From Anaerolineae bacterium (lineage in GTDB: Bacteria > Chloroflexota > Anaerolineae > B4-G1 > SLSP01): a stretch of DNA of 6,244 nucleotides. Of this stretch, positions 1-4,921 are shown piece by piece. A program made the translations under genes and the position numbers. Numbering within the stretch: the stretch's first letter is position 1; every line of letters starts with the position of its first letter. The notes below the pieces were generated by a model. The model was not told where the DNA came from and made no database searches. It was given only the letters and a program-made list of their open reading frames with translations. The stretch spans positions 1 to 6,244 of the forward strand of contig JAIOSN010000105.1 of NCBI GenBank assembly GCA_021107605.1, in the 5' to 3' direction.

Positions 1-309
1 CCGGTAGTCGTTATTGAAGCTATCAAATTGTTGGAGAGTGGTCTGGCTGGTGATTGCTATGCTCTCTGGGTCGCCACCTGTTCCCCCGCGATACAACGCG
101 AGCGGCTGATGTTGATACGTAAATTGAGCCGCGCAGCAGCCGAGCAGAGAATTGCCGCCCAAACCCCGCAAGCGGAGAAGCTGGCCCAAGCCGATGTGGT
201 CATTCAGACTAGCGGAAGTCTGGCGGCGACCAGAGCAGAAGTTGAGGCAGCGTGGTCACGCTTTGTGCTCGCAGATAAGACCTCCGAGGTCTCTGGTAGC
301 GCCGCCTAG
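1..309 (+). CDS. coaE: Dephospho-CoA kinase, C-terminal part (5' end outside window)
   Basis: CoaE phosphorylates dephospho-CoA with ATP in the last step of cytosolic coenzyme A synthesis. The window holds 102 codons, roughly the C-terminal half of a usual protein of about 200 residues; the P-loop lies upstream of the window. Visible family features are the strand-helix VVVIEAIKLLESGL, the strand LWVATC followed by PAIQRERLM, the lid-region pattern LSRAAAEQRIAAQTPQ, and the terminal ADVVIQTSGSLAATRAEVEAAW that matches the usual 'A-D-V-V-I-x-x-x-G-S-L' ending. The family fold should end near VEAAWSRFVL. The following ADKTSEVSGSAA is an extension, and its central codons are written in the palindromic repeat at 275-292. 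No terminator with a T-run is seen after the stop. The identification rests on motif recognition and is fairly secure; the part seen carries no frameshift. Confidence 0.88.
   Translation, partial: PVVVIEAIKLLESGLAGDCYALWVATCSPAIQRERLMLIRKLSRAAAEQRIAAQTPQAEKLAQADVVIQTSGSLAATRAEVEAAWSRFVLADKTSEVSGSAA
275..292. repeat. Palindromic repeat, copy 1 (inside coaE 3' end)
   Basis: The 18-base unit ATAAGACCTCCGAGGTCT contains perfect 7-bp arms (AGACCTC / GAGGTCT, 278-292) around a single central C. It is identical to copy 2 (359-376) except for the central base. In the coaE frame it reads as part of the tail residues DKTSEVS, so it contributes coding sequence beyond the conserved kinase fold. As RNA it could form only a 6-bp stem with a 3-base loop and no T-run follows, so it is better seen as a dispersed DNA palindrome than as a terminator. 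Confidence 0.75.
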
Positions 310-358
310 CTGCAAACCACGGCGTATTTGCGGTAAATTTCTTGCGTGCTAGGGTTGC

Positions 359-376
359 ATAAGACCTCTGAGGTCT
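359..376. repeat. Palindromic repeat, copy 2 (between convergent genes)
   Basis: This is the same 18-base unit as copy 1 with T at the centre (ATAAGACCTCTGAGGTCT). Its 7-bp arms are perfect at 362-376. It lies 49 bases after the coaE stop and 9 bases past the stop of the opposing membrane-protein gene. It could act as a weak bidirectional transcription barrier, but neither side has a T-tract. The central C/T difference keeps the palindrome intact, which suggests that the arms are what matters or that the copies are young. Confidence 0.75.
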
Positions 377-385
377 GGTCATTGA

Positions 386-823
386 TTAGTAACTTCCCAT
401 GGATTCACTAATTACGGCGAATCCACCCAGCGCAAACAAGGGGATAGCAATCGCCAGACATAAGAGCAGCAGAGCAACAATAATGGCGATGATGAGAAAT
501 ACTACGTTCCCCTGCGCCCCGGTGTTCCGCACATAGTCGCGCAGACGTAGGCCAGAGATAACAGCCCCCACAATGCCTAGCGGCGGCAAGCAACAGTAGG
601 AGAAGGCGCCTATGCCTAACGTGACGGTGGTAAGCAGGGTGGGAATTAACATCCCCACAAAGAGCATGACTAGCCAACCCACGAATAGGCCAATGCCCAC
701 TATATAATTGCCTACGTAAATCCACCCCATGCCCAACATCCCAAAGATGCCACAGACTATTTCGATAACCATCGCAATAGTATCGCTGCTATCATAGGAA
801 GTGGGAGATTGTTGATAATTCAT
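386..823 (-). CDS. Small four-helix membrane protein of unknown function (TM2-like start)
   Basis: The 145-residue product is almost entirely hydrophobic. A short polar N-terminus (MNYQQSPTSYDSSD) is followed by hydrophobic stretches at about residues 15-38, 40-62, 64-91 and 106-136. A charged loop, LRLRDYVRNTGAQG (about 92-105), separates helices three and four, and the C-terminus is short and polar. The segment GIFGMLGMGWIYVGNYIVGIGLF (about 25-47) resembles the small-residue-rich helix pair of TM2-domain proteins. This is only a resemblance, because the usual charged signature between the helices is not clear. The start is the ATG at 823, with a good ribosome site (AAAGGAG, complement of 831-837) seven bases upstream. 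The gene ends with TAA at 386-388 and converges with coaE. I see no operon partner. Its role is unknown; an integral inner-membrane location is a safe prediction. Confidence 0.75.
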   Translation of the reverse strand: MNYQQSPTSYDSSDTIAMVIEIVCGIFGMLGMGWIYVGNYIVGIGLFVGWLVMLFVGMLIPTLLTTVTLGIGAFSYCCLPPLGIVGAVISGLRLRDYVRNTGAQGNVVFLIIAIIVALLLLCLAIAIPLFALGGFAVISESMGSY

Positions 824-859
824 TTTATTGCTCCTTTAGTAATTTGAATAATGAGTCTA

Positions 860-896
860 CTGAAAAAACCAAGAATTTCACCACGGAGGCACGGAG
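860..896 (+). repeat. Left arm of degenerate inverted-repeat element
   Basis: CTGAAAAAA (860-868) followed by TCACCACGGAGGCACGGAG (878-896) recurs in inverted orientation at 1039-1074. In the CACCAC part, 17 of 19 bases match the partner with one extra G in the partner; the 9-base CTGAAAAAA part is exact; the spacer between the two parts differs. Weaker similarity continues outward to about 847. The CACGGAG-type wording is a kind of intergenic repeat I recall from many environmental bacterial genomes. No coding potential is seen, so it is probably a non-autonomous mobile or amplified repeat. Confidence 0.6.
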
Positions 897-912
897 AGCA
901 CAGAGATTTTAA

Positions 913-974
913 ACCTAACAGCTAGTTACCTGACACTTTTAATTTTGGAAACTGTCAGGTAGCTAGACCTAACA
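913..974. repeat. 46-bp hairpin unit flanked by 8-bp direct repeats
   Basis: The exact octamer ACCTAACA occurs at 913-920 and 967-974. Between the two copies lie 46 bases whose ends pair: CTAGTTACCTGACACTTT (922-939) is complementary to 949-966 with two mismatches in 18, leaving a 9-base loop. A hairpin bracketed by an exact direct repeat is what a miniature insertion with a target-site duplication would look like. It sits inside the spacer of the larger inverted repeat (860-896/1039-1074), so it may be a later insertion. Chance is an alternative for the octamer alone, but the octamers abut the hairpin ends, with only G921 between. Confidence 0.6.
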
Positions 975-1038
975 TTCAGAAAATTAACTTTTTGACAGGC
1001 AATGTTCAATATTTTTACCCTAAAACTTAACCTTTTTT

Positions 1039-1074
1039 CTCAGTGCCCTCTGTGGTGAGATGACTTTTTTTCAG
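1039..1074 (-). repeat. Right arm of degenerate inverted-repeat element
   Basis: Read on the minus strand this gives CTGAAAAAA, then a spacer, then TCACCACAGAGGGCACTGAG (1058 down to 1039), matching the left arm at 860-896. The two arms enclose 142 bases. An outer extension reading ATTATTGACTGTC on the minus strand resembles ATAATGAGTCTA outside the left arm only loosely. The differences between the arms suggest an old copy or a palindrome under weak constraint. Confidence 0.6.
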
Positions 1075-1311
1075 GACAGTCAATAATTAACTGAAAAAAT
1101 CCACTTGTTGAGTTAATTTTATCGGCTTTTTGATATTTGCCAACAGTGCGCTGGTTCGAGTCTGTTTCAGGATCAGGACGAGTAAGGTGAATCTATCCCT
1201 GGACGCGCGACGAGGTGTTATCAATTTAGGCTGGTTATGAGAGAGCGGGGAGTTGTATTGATCCGTAGGAGTAAAACCTCCCTGTGTTTTCCCCCAAAGA
1301 AAAATGTAGTG

Positions 1312-1350
1312 AGCGTGCCACGGAAAATCGCCGATTCTCCGTGGCACGCT
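1312..1350 (-). terminator. Strong hairpin terminator of the adenylate cyclase gene
   Basis: The arms 1312-1324 (AGCGTGCCACGGA) and 1338-1350 pair perfectly over 13 bp. After one A/C mismatch the stem continues four more pairs (1326-1329 with 1333-1336) to a GCC loop. On the minus strand the hairpin starts three bases after the TAA stop of the cyclase gene (1354-1356). It is followed by CACTACATTTTTCTTT, so the T-rich tract begins six bases after the stem, somewhat later than in a canonical intrinsic terminator. Position and stability make termination of the minus-strand gene the best reading. Confidence 0.8.
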
Positions 1351-1353
1351 TGT

Positions 1354-2988
1354 TTAGGAATGCAGGTCAAAGTTGACTGTTTCCTCTACGCGATAGATGG
1401 TCAGCGGGTGAGCGATGCCCTTGAATTTTTGATGGGGTATCGCCTCTGCGCTTAGTTGGCCGGCCGCCAGTGCGTAGGTGGCGGGGGAGATCAACACTTC
1501 GCCGGGTTTAGCGGAGGCGCAGATGCGCGAACCTAAGTTCGCGGCGCGACCGATGACAGTGTAATCCGTGTGTTGCTCGTAGCCAATCTCCCCGACCAGG
1601 AGCTCTCCCGTGGCGATGCCCACACCGATGCCATCCGCTTCAATGCCGCGCGGTTGCCAGAGTTGTTGCAGCTTATGATATTCTCTTTGCATTGCTAACC
1701 CCACGTGTACCGCACGGAGGGCGTGATCTGACTGTGGTAATGGAGCGCCGAAGAGGGACATCACCTCATCGCCGATAAATTTATCCAGCGTCCCCTGGTG
1801 CGCCAGGATGATCTCACTCATCCGGCGGAGGTAATCATTGAGATAGGCGACCAATAACTCCGGCTCCACCTGCTCGGCGAGCTGCGTGGAACCGCGCAAG
1901 TCCACGTAGAGCACTGTTAACAGCTGCCGTTCACAACGCAGTGGGTCGGCGTAAGGTTGCGCTAACAAGCGTTCCAGCACATGTTGATCCACCGAGCGGC
2001 CCAGTACCTGTCGCAAGCGACGCCGTTCCAGGCTCTCCAAGATAGCCGTATCCATCTGGCTCACGATGGCTCTGAGCAACCGCCGATCCAGGGCATTGAA
2101 GTCCCCTCTTCCCCGGCTGTGAACGGCTCCAAAAACCCCGATGATCTCTTCGCGTAAAATCAGCGGTACGCACATCACGGCGCAGCAGCACTGCTCCGTT
2201 TCCGGCGCGTAGAGCAGCTGCGCCTCTTGGATGGATTGGTTCGCCAGCCGGTAGAAGCGTTGGTAGTAAGCGGGATCATCCAATAGATCGTCGTGGGTGA
2301 GGGCGCGCAGCTCCAACTGCTCGCCCGCTTGATTGTAGAGCATCACAAAGCCCATTTCGGCAGCCACGCTGGCGCAGAGTTCCTGTACCACCACATCCAG
2401 CATCTGGTCAAAGGGGAGATTTTGGTCGCGGATATGGTCAAAATGATAGATGGTTTCCAGCTCTTTATTCCGTTGCGCTAACTCACAGTGACGGTAAGCT
2501 TGGATCACCGCCGAGTCGATATGATTTTCAGCGATGGTCAGCAGCTGCACATCATCTGCGGTGAAAGCGGGAGTGTGGCGCGCCAGAAGTAAGAGACCTA
2601 ACGGTTTCTCTCCCATAGCGATGGAGATCACGGCTAATTGCAACCGCGCTAACCCCCTACCTGCTCCGCGCGCGGTGAAGAGTTCCGTGGCCGGCAGCAG
2701 GATGACCGCCTCGCTCCGCAGTAGTTCCCTCAAACGTTCTCGGTTCACAACCGCGCCCCACTCTTGCCAGGCGGTCTGATGTTCATGGAACACTCTAAGT
2801 TCCAATATCTCTTTTTCTAGATTGAGAAGATAGAGCCAGGCGAGTTTTGCCTGACACGCTGCCATCACCACTTCCATGATCCCGGAGAACATGGCCGGAG
2901 GGCCGGGTGCGGTATCGCGAATCTGATCAATTGCAGCGATGAGCTCTAATTCCCTGCGCATGAGTTCTGCTGATAAATTGTTCATCAC
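1354..2988 (-). CDS. Soluble GAF-GAF-class III adenylate cyclase
   Basis: Predicted to make cAMP from ATP in the cytosol; no membrane segment is present in 544 residues. Order: GAF-like domain about 30-165, helical link, second GAF about 190-320, then a helix resembling the cyclase-transducer element (LRQVLGRSVDQHVLERLL, 325-342), then the catalytic domain about 355-535. All six class III catalytic positions are visible: metal aspartates D363 (in YVDLRGST) and D407 (in DKFIGDEV), purine-recognition K403 and T477, and transition-state N484 and R488 (in IGRAANLGSR). The Lys/Thr pair points to ATP and to the subgroup (IIIb) that includes bicarbonate-responsive enzymes. Odd points are Arg at 481, where bacterial homologues often have Asp, and a CCCAVMC cluster at 267-273 in GAF2. 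The start may be GTG 2988 (GAGG eight bases upstream) or ATG 2985 (GAGG eleven bases upstream); they differ by one residue. A strong terminator follows at 1312-1350. The ligand of the GAF domains is not predictable. Confidence 0.9.
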   Translation of the reverse strand: MMNNLSAELMRRELELIAAIDQIRDTAPGPPAMFSGIMEVVMAACQAKLAWLYLLNLEKEILELRVFHEHQTAWQEWGAVVNRERLRELLRSEAVILLPATELFTARGAGRGLARLQLAVISIAMGEKPLGLLLLARHTPAFTADDVQLLTIAENHIDSAVIQAYRHCELAQRNKELETIYHFDHIRDQNLPFDQMLDVVVQELCASVAAEMGFVMLYNQAGEQLELRALTHDDLLDDPAYYQRFYRLANQSIQEAQLLYAPETEQCCCAVMCVPLILREEIIGVFGAVHSRGRGDFNALDRRLLRAIVSQMDTAILESLERRRLRQVLGRSVDQHVLERLLAQPYADPLRCERQLLTVLYVDLRGSTQLAEQVEPELLVAYLNDYLRRMSEIILAHQGTLDKFIGDEVMSLFGAPLPQSDHALRAVHVGLAMQREYHKLQQLWQPRGIEADGIGVGIATGELLVGEIGYEQHTDYTVIGRAANLGSRICASAKPGEVLISPATYALAAGQLSAEAIPHQKFKGIAHPLTIYRVEETVNFDLHS

Positions 2989-3052
2989 TCACCTGGCCTC
3001 TTCATTTGTTTCCTTGAGTTTAGCATAAGATGAAGGGGGAACAAGCAAAATG

Positions 3053-3081
3053 GTAGACAGGGGGCGGTAGGCAGTAGACAG
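3053..3081 (+). repeat. Short degenerate repeat GTAGRCAG, three copies
   Basis: GTAGACAG (3053-3060), GTAGGCAG (3067-3074) and GTAGACAG (3074-3081) lie close together. The last two are in register seven bases apart, sharing one G. This resembles the short heptad-type tandem repeats found in gaps of many environmental bacteria. No protein or RNA function is evident. Confidence 0.5.
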
Positions 3082-3102
3082 GACAATACTGGCTACGGTT
3101 GT

Positions 3103-3116
3103 CCATTAACCATTAA
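3103..3116 (+). repeat. Tandem heptamer CCATTAA, two copies
   Basis: Two exact adjacent copies of CCATTAA, 22 bases after the GTAGRCAG cluster. Two copies of seven bases are weak evidence alone. The neighbouring repeat also has a seven-base period, which makes slippage-type simple repeats a reasonable reading. Confidence 0.4.
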
Positions 3117-3117
3117 A

Positions 3118-3146
3118 TTGACATTGATATACCCCCTGGGTAAAGT
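3118..3146 (+). promoter_or_regulatory. Candidate sigma70-type promoter, distal
   Basis: A perfect -35 hexamer TTGACA (3118-3123) is followed, after 17 bases, by TAAAGT (3141-3146), which matches the -10 consensus at four of six positions. It would start a transcript near 3153, giving the fusion gene a leader of about 240 bases that includes the hairpin and inverted repeat. Found by eye only. Confidence 0.35.
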
Positions 3147-3169
3147 TTTACGTGACAGAATACGGATAC

Positions 3170-3198
3170 TTGCTGAACTGCCATTCTCTCGGTACAAT
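3170..3198 (+). promoter_or_regulatory. Candidate sigma70-type promoter, proximal
   Basis: TTGCTG (3170-3175) and TACAAT (3193-3198) are separated by 17 bases. The -10 matches five of six consensus positions, while the -35 matches only TTG. Transcription would begin near 3205, upstream of the 3230-3254 hairpin. Either this or the distal candidate, or neither, may serve the fusion gene. Confidence 0.35.
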
Positions 3199-3229
3199 GT
3201 GCTCTCATTAATTAGGACTTTATCAATCA

Positions 3230-3254
3230 AATCCTGGCACAAAAAGCCAGGATT
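3230..3254. repeat. Perfect 9-bp hairpin in the leader of the fusion gene
   Basis: AATCCTGGC (3230-3238) and GCCAGGATT (3246-3254) are exact complements around the loop ACAAAAA. No T-run follows on either strand, so it is not a canonical intrinsic terminator. It could be a leader stem affecting mRNA stability, a remnant terminator, or another dispersed palindrome. Confidence 0.6.
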
Positions 3255-3271
3255 GGGGCTGCCAGAAAATG

Positions 3272-3348
3272 AACCACAGATTTCACCGCTTGCACAGATG
3301 GGGTAAAAGATGAGAGAGAATCAGTGAAAATCTGTGCAATCTATGGTT
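3272..3348. repeat. Degenerate inverted repeat of the ACCACAGATT type
   Basis: AACCACAGATT (3272-3282) pairs with AATCTATGGTT (3338-3348) with one mismatch in 11. Inside, GCACAGAT (3292-3299) pairs with ATCTGTGC (3330-3337). The words match a class of inverted intergenic repeats built on ACCACAGATT / AATCTGTG that I recall from diverse environmental genomes. It resembles in style, but is not the same sequence as, the CACCACGGAGG element at 860-1074. It lies just before the ribosome site of the fusion gene. Confidence 0.55.
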
Positions 3349-3376
3349 GGATTTTTGGTTCTGGCTTGTCCAGGTT

Positions 3377-3383
3377 AGGAGGT
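3377..3383 (+). promoter_or_regulatory. Strong ribosome binding site that leaves two start choices
   Basis: AGGAGGT is a near-perfect Shine-Dalgarno site. GGAGG ends six bases before TTG 3389 and twelve before ATG 3395, both in frame with the fusion protein. Spacing favours TTG and codon preference favours ATG; the products differ by two residues (MN). It rules out the farther upstream frame extension to 3347, which would start before this site. Confidence 0.75.
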
Positions 3384-3394
3384 ATTCCTTGAAT

Positions 3395-4801
3395 ATGATT
3401 GAATCTAAAGTTGCCGCCGTGATCTTGGCCGCCGGCGGTTCGACTCGTTTTGGAGAGGCCAAGCAGTTATTGGAATGGGATGGGCGGCCGCTGGTTGCCC
3501 ATATCGCTGATCTGGCCTGGAGCGCGGGGCTGACGCCCGTTACCGTGGTGGTAGGCGCGGAAGCTGAGCGCGTCATCCCGGCGTTGGAAGGGCGACCCTG
3601 CCAGGTTTTACGCAATTACCGCTGGCAAGAGGGGCTGAGCAGCAGTCTGAGCGTGGGGTTAGCGGCCTTGCCACCCTCTATTGAAGCCGCCGTCTTTCTC
3701 CCCGTGGATCAACCTTGCCTCACGCCACAATTCTTGCAAGCGTTGGCGGCGCGTTGGCGCAGCGGCGACGCTGATATCATCATACCCACTTACCGGGGAC
3801 AGCGCAGCGGCCCGGTGCTCTTCGCGCGCTCCCTCTTCCCCGCGCTGGCGCAACTTTCCGGGGATGTGGGTGGACGCGCGCTCTTCGCTACCCACGCTGA
3901 TCGCCTCGCCACTCTGCCGGTGACCGATCCGCGCTTGCTGGCTGATGTGGACACGCCGGAAGCCTACGCCGAGCTACGCGCGCAGACCGCGCAACGTGAC
4001 CCGGCGGAGACGTTGCGGGCGATTCGCGCCGTCATCTGCGATATGGACGGCGTGCTCTGGCGCGGGAAACAAGTACTCCCTGGATTCCGAGAGTTCTTTG
4101 AGCTGCTCCAAAAACGCGACTTACGTTATACGCTGGTGACAAACAACGCCAGCCGCACCCCGGAGCAATACGTGGAGAAATTAGCCCTTCTGGGAGTAAC
4201 AACGAGCGTAGAACATGTGCTCAACTCCGCGCTGGCCGCCGCTGACTATCTGGCGGAGAATGCCGCGCCCGGCACACTCGTCTATCCCGTGGGTGGCGAA
4301 GGAGTCCACGCGGCCCTGCGCGCGCGGGGTTTCCAGCTCTCCACCGGCGACGAGGCGGATTACGTGGTCGTCGGCTGGAGTCCCGAGACCACCTGGTACG
4401 ATATGGCTAAAGCCACCTTGCTCATTCGTAACGGCGCCACCTTCATCGGCACTAATCCTGACCGGACCTTCCCTAGCGAGCGGGGCTTAGTGCCCGGCGC
4501 CGGTTCGCAGTTGGCCCTCTTGGAGGCCGCCACAGACGTCCCGCCGCTGGTGGTGGGCAAGCCGGAACCGATACTCTACCAGCAGGCGTTGGCGCGGATG
4601 GACGCGAGTCCCGCAGAGACCTTGGTGATTGGTGACCGGCTAGATACCGATATTTTGGGCGGCCTGCGTCAAGGCCTCCACACCGCGTTACTGCTCTCCG
4701 GTATCCAACGGCGGGACGAACTGGCGCGATCGCCTATCCATCCAGAGCTGGTATTTGATGATCTGGCTGAGTTGGTGAGAGTCTGGGAGAGCGGGGATTA
4801 G
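3395..4801 (+). CDS. Fusion: MocA-like nucleotidyltransferase + NagD-like HAD phosphatase
   Basis: A single frame of 468 codons from ATG 3395 joins two enzyme domains. Residues 1 to about 195 form a MocA-family nucleotidyltransferase: LAAGGSTRFGEAKQLL (11-26), with K23 the expected phosphate-binding lysine; NYRWQEGLSSSL (74-85), a MocA/PucB-type signature; metal-site LPVDQP with D105; SGPVLF, GDVGGRAL (156-163) and DVDTP (184-188). MocA enzymes join CTP to molybdopterin for the xanthine dehydrogenase family, but no such gene is nearby. After a polar linker (about 196-210) follows a class IIA HAD phosphatase. It has nucleophile D216 and acid D218 in DMDGVLW, motif II T249 in TNNAS, lysine K389 in GKPEP, and metal aspartates in GDRLDTDI (D414, D419). 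Both active sites look intact. NagD relatives hydrolyse nucleoside monophosphates, phosphoglycolate or other small phosphates, so the substrate is open. No stop, ribosome site or frame change lies between the domains. TTG 3389 is an alternative start. Confidence 0.88.
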   Translation: MIESKVAAVILAAGGSTRFGEAKQLLEWDGRPLVAHIADLAWSAGLTPVTVVVGAEAERVIPALEGRPCQVLRNYRWQEGLSSSLSVGLAALPPSIEAAVFLPVDQPCLTPQFLQALAARWRSGDADIIIPTYRGQRSGPVLFARSLFPALAQLSGDVGGRALFATHADRLATLPVTDPRLLADVDTPEAYAELRAQTAQRDPAETLRAIRAVICDMDGVLWRGKQVLPGFREFFELLQKRDLRYTLVTNNASRTPEQYVEKLALLGVTTSVEHVLNSALAAADYLAENAAPGTLVYPVGGEGVHAALRARGFQLSTGDEADYVVVGWSPETTWYDMAKATLLIRNGATFIGTNPDRTFPSERGLVPGAGSQLALLEAATDVPPLVVGKPEPILYQQALARMDASPAETLVIGDRLDTDILGGLRQGLHTALLLSGIQRRDELARSPIHPELVFDDLAELVRVWESGD

Positions 4802-4827
4802 AGATGCGGGAGTAGTTATTGGGCGTA

Positions 4828-4855
4828 TTGCAAGTCAGGGGAGAGAATATAGACT
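4828..4855 (+). promoter_or_regulatory. Weak candidate promoter before the Asp-box gene
   Basis: TTGCAA (4828-4833) and TAGACT (4850-4855) are 16 bases apart and each matches four of six consensus positions. It is the best pair I can find in the 120-base gap after the fusion gene. Read-through from the fusion gene is equally possible because no terminator is seen in the gap. Confidence 0.22.
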
Positions 4856-4921
4856 GTAGTTAGTTTACAGATACAGGTGTAATTCCAGCTGCTGTGAGAT
4901 AGAATCAGGGAAGTGAAAACG

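Larger units (their letters stand above)
824..1353. other. Gene-free stretch rich in inverted repeats
   Basis: This AT-rich gap separates two minus-strand genes. It holds the degenerate inverted repeat 860-896/1039-1074, the nested hairpin 913-974, several small AT-rich inverted pairs (for example AATTAACT 1085-1092 with AGTTAATT 1111-1118, and TTTTTTCAG 1066-1074 with CTGAAAAAA 1091-1099), and the terminator at 1312-1350. Between about 1121 and 1311 I see nothing interpretable. The open frames across it lack ribosome sites and protein-like composition. The ribosome site of the membrane-protein gene lies at 831-837; no convincing promoter for that gene could be picked out. Confidence 0.6.
2989..3394. 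other. Divergent intergenic region
   Basis: This AT-rich gap lies between two divergently transcribed genes and must hold the control regions of both. On the minus strand near 3017-3050 there is a TATGCT-like -10 element, but no well-spaced -35, so I do not call a cyclase promoter. For the plus-strand gene there are two candidate promoters (3118-3146 and 3170-3198). They are followed by a hairpin (3230-3254), an inverted repeat (3272-3348) and a strong ribosome site (3377-3383). Simple repeats occupy 3053-3116. The open frames here look non-coding. Confidence 0.55.

Noticed and set aside
992..997. TTGACA as a possible -35 element in the repeat region
   Set aside because: No acceptable -10 hexamer lies 16-18 bases downstream and no gene follows on the plus strand.
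860..1074. CRISPR array or phage attachment site in the repeat-rich gap
   Set aside because: The repeats are inverted, non-periodic and unequal, with no regular spacers, no cas gene, and no integrase or tRNA nearby.
1153..1162. GGTTCGAGTC, which looks like the T-loop of a tRNA
   Set aside because: The flanking bases do not form a T-stem and no acceptor, D or anticodon arm can be drawn around it.
1087..1347. 86-codon open frame on the minus strand downstream of the cyclase gene
   Set aside because: It runs through the cyclase terminator hairpin, has no ribosome site, and its product has no recognisable domain or protein-like pattern.
3118..3306. 62-codon open frame on the plus strand upstream of the fusion gene
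   Set aside because: It starts at the TTG of a candidate -35 element, lacks a ribosome site and passes through the hairpin and inverted repeat; it is more likely leader DNA.
3347..3394. N-terminal extension of the fusion protein to a TTG at 3347
   Set aside because: It would start upstream of the strong ribosome site at 3377-3383, and the added residues do not resemble the MocA family start; TTG 3389 or ATG 3395 fit better.
4854..4870. CTGTA...TACAG hairpin after the fusion gene as a terminator
   Set aside because: The stem is only 5 bp, is AT-rich and has no T-run.
4913..4921. GTG 4913 as start of the Asp-box protein
   Set aside because: The AGGGAA ribosome site directly abuts it, whereas ATG 4922 has a normal spacing.
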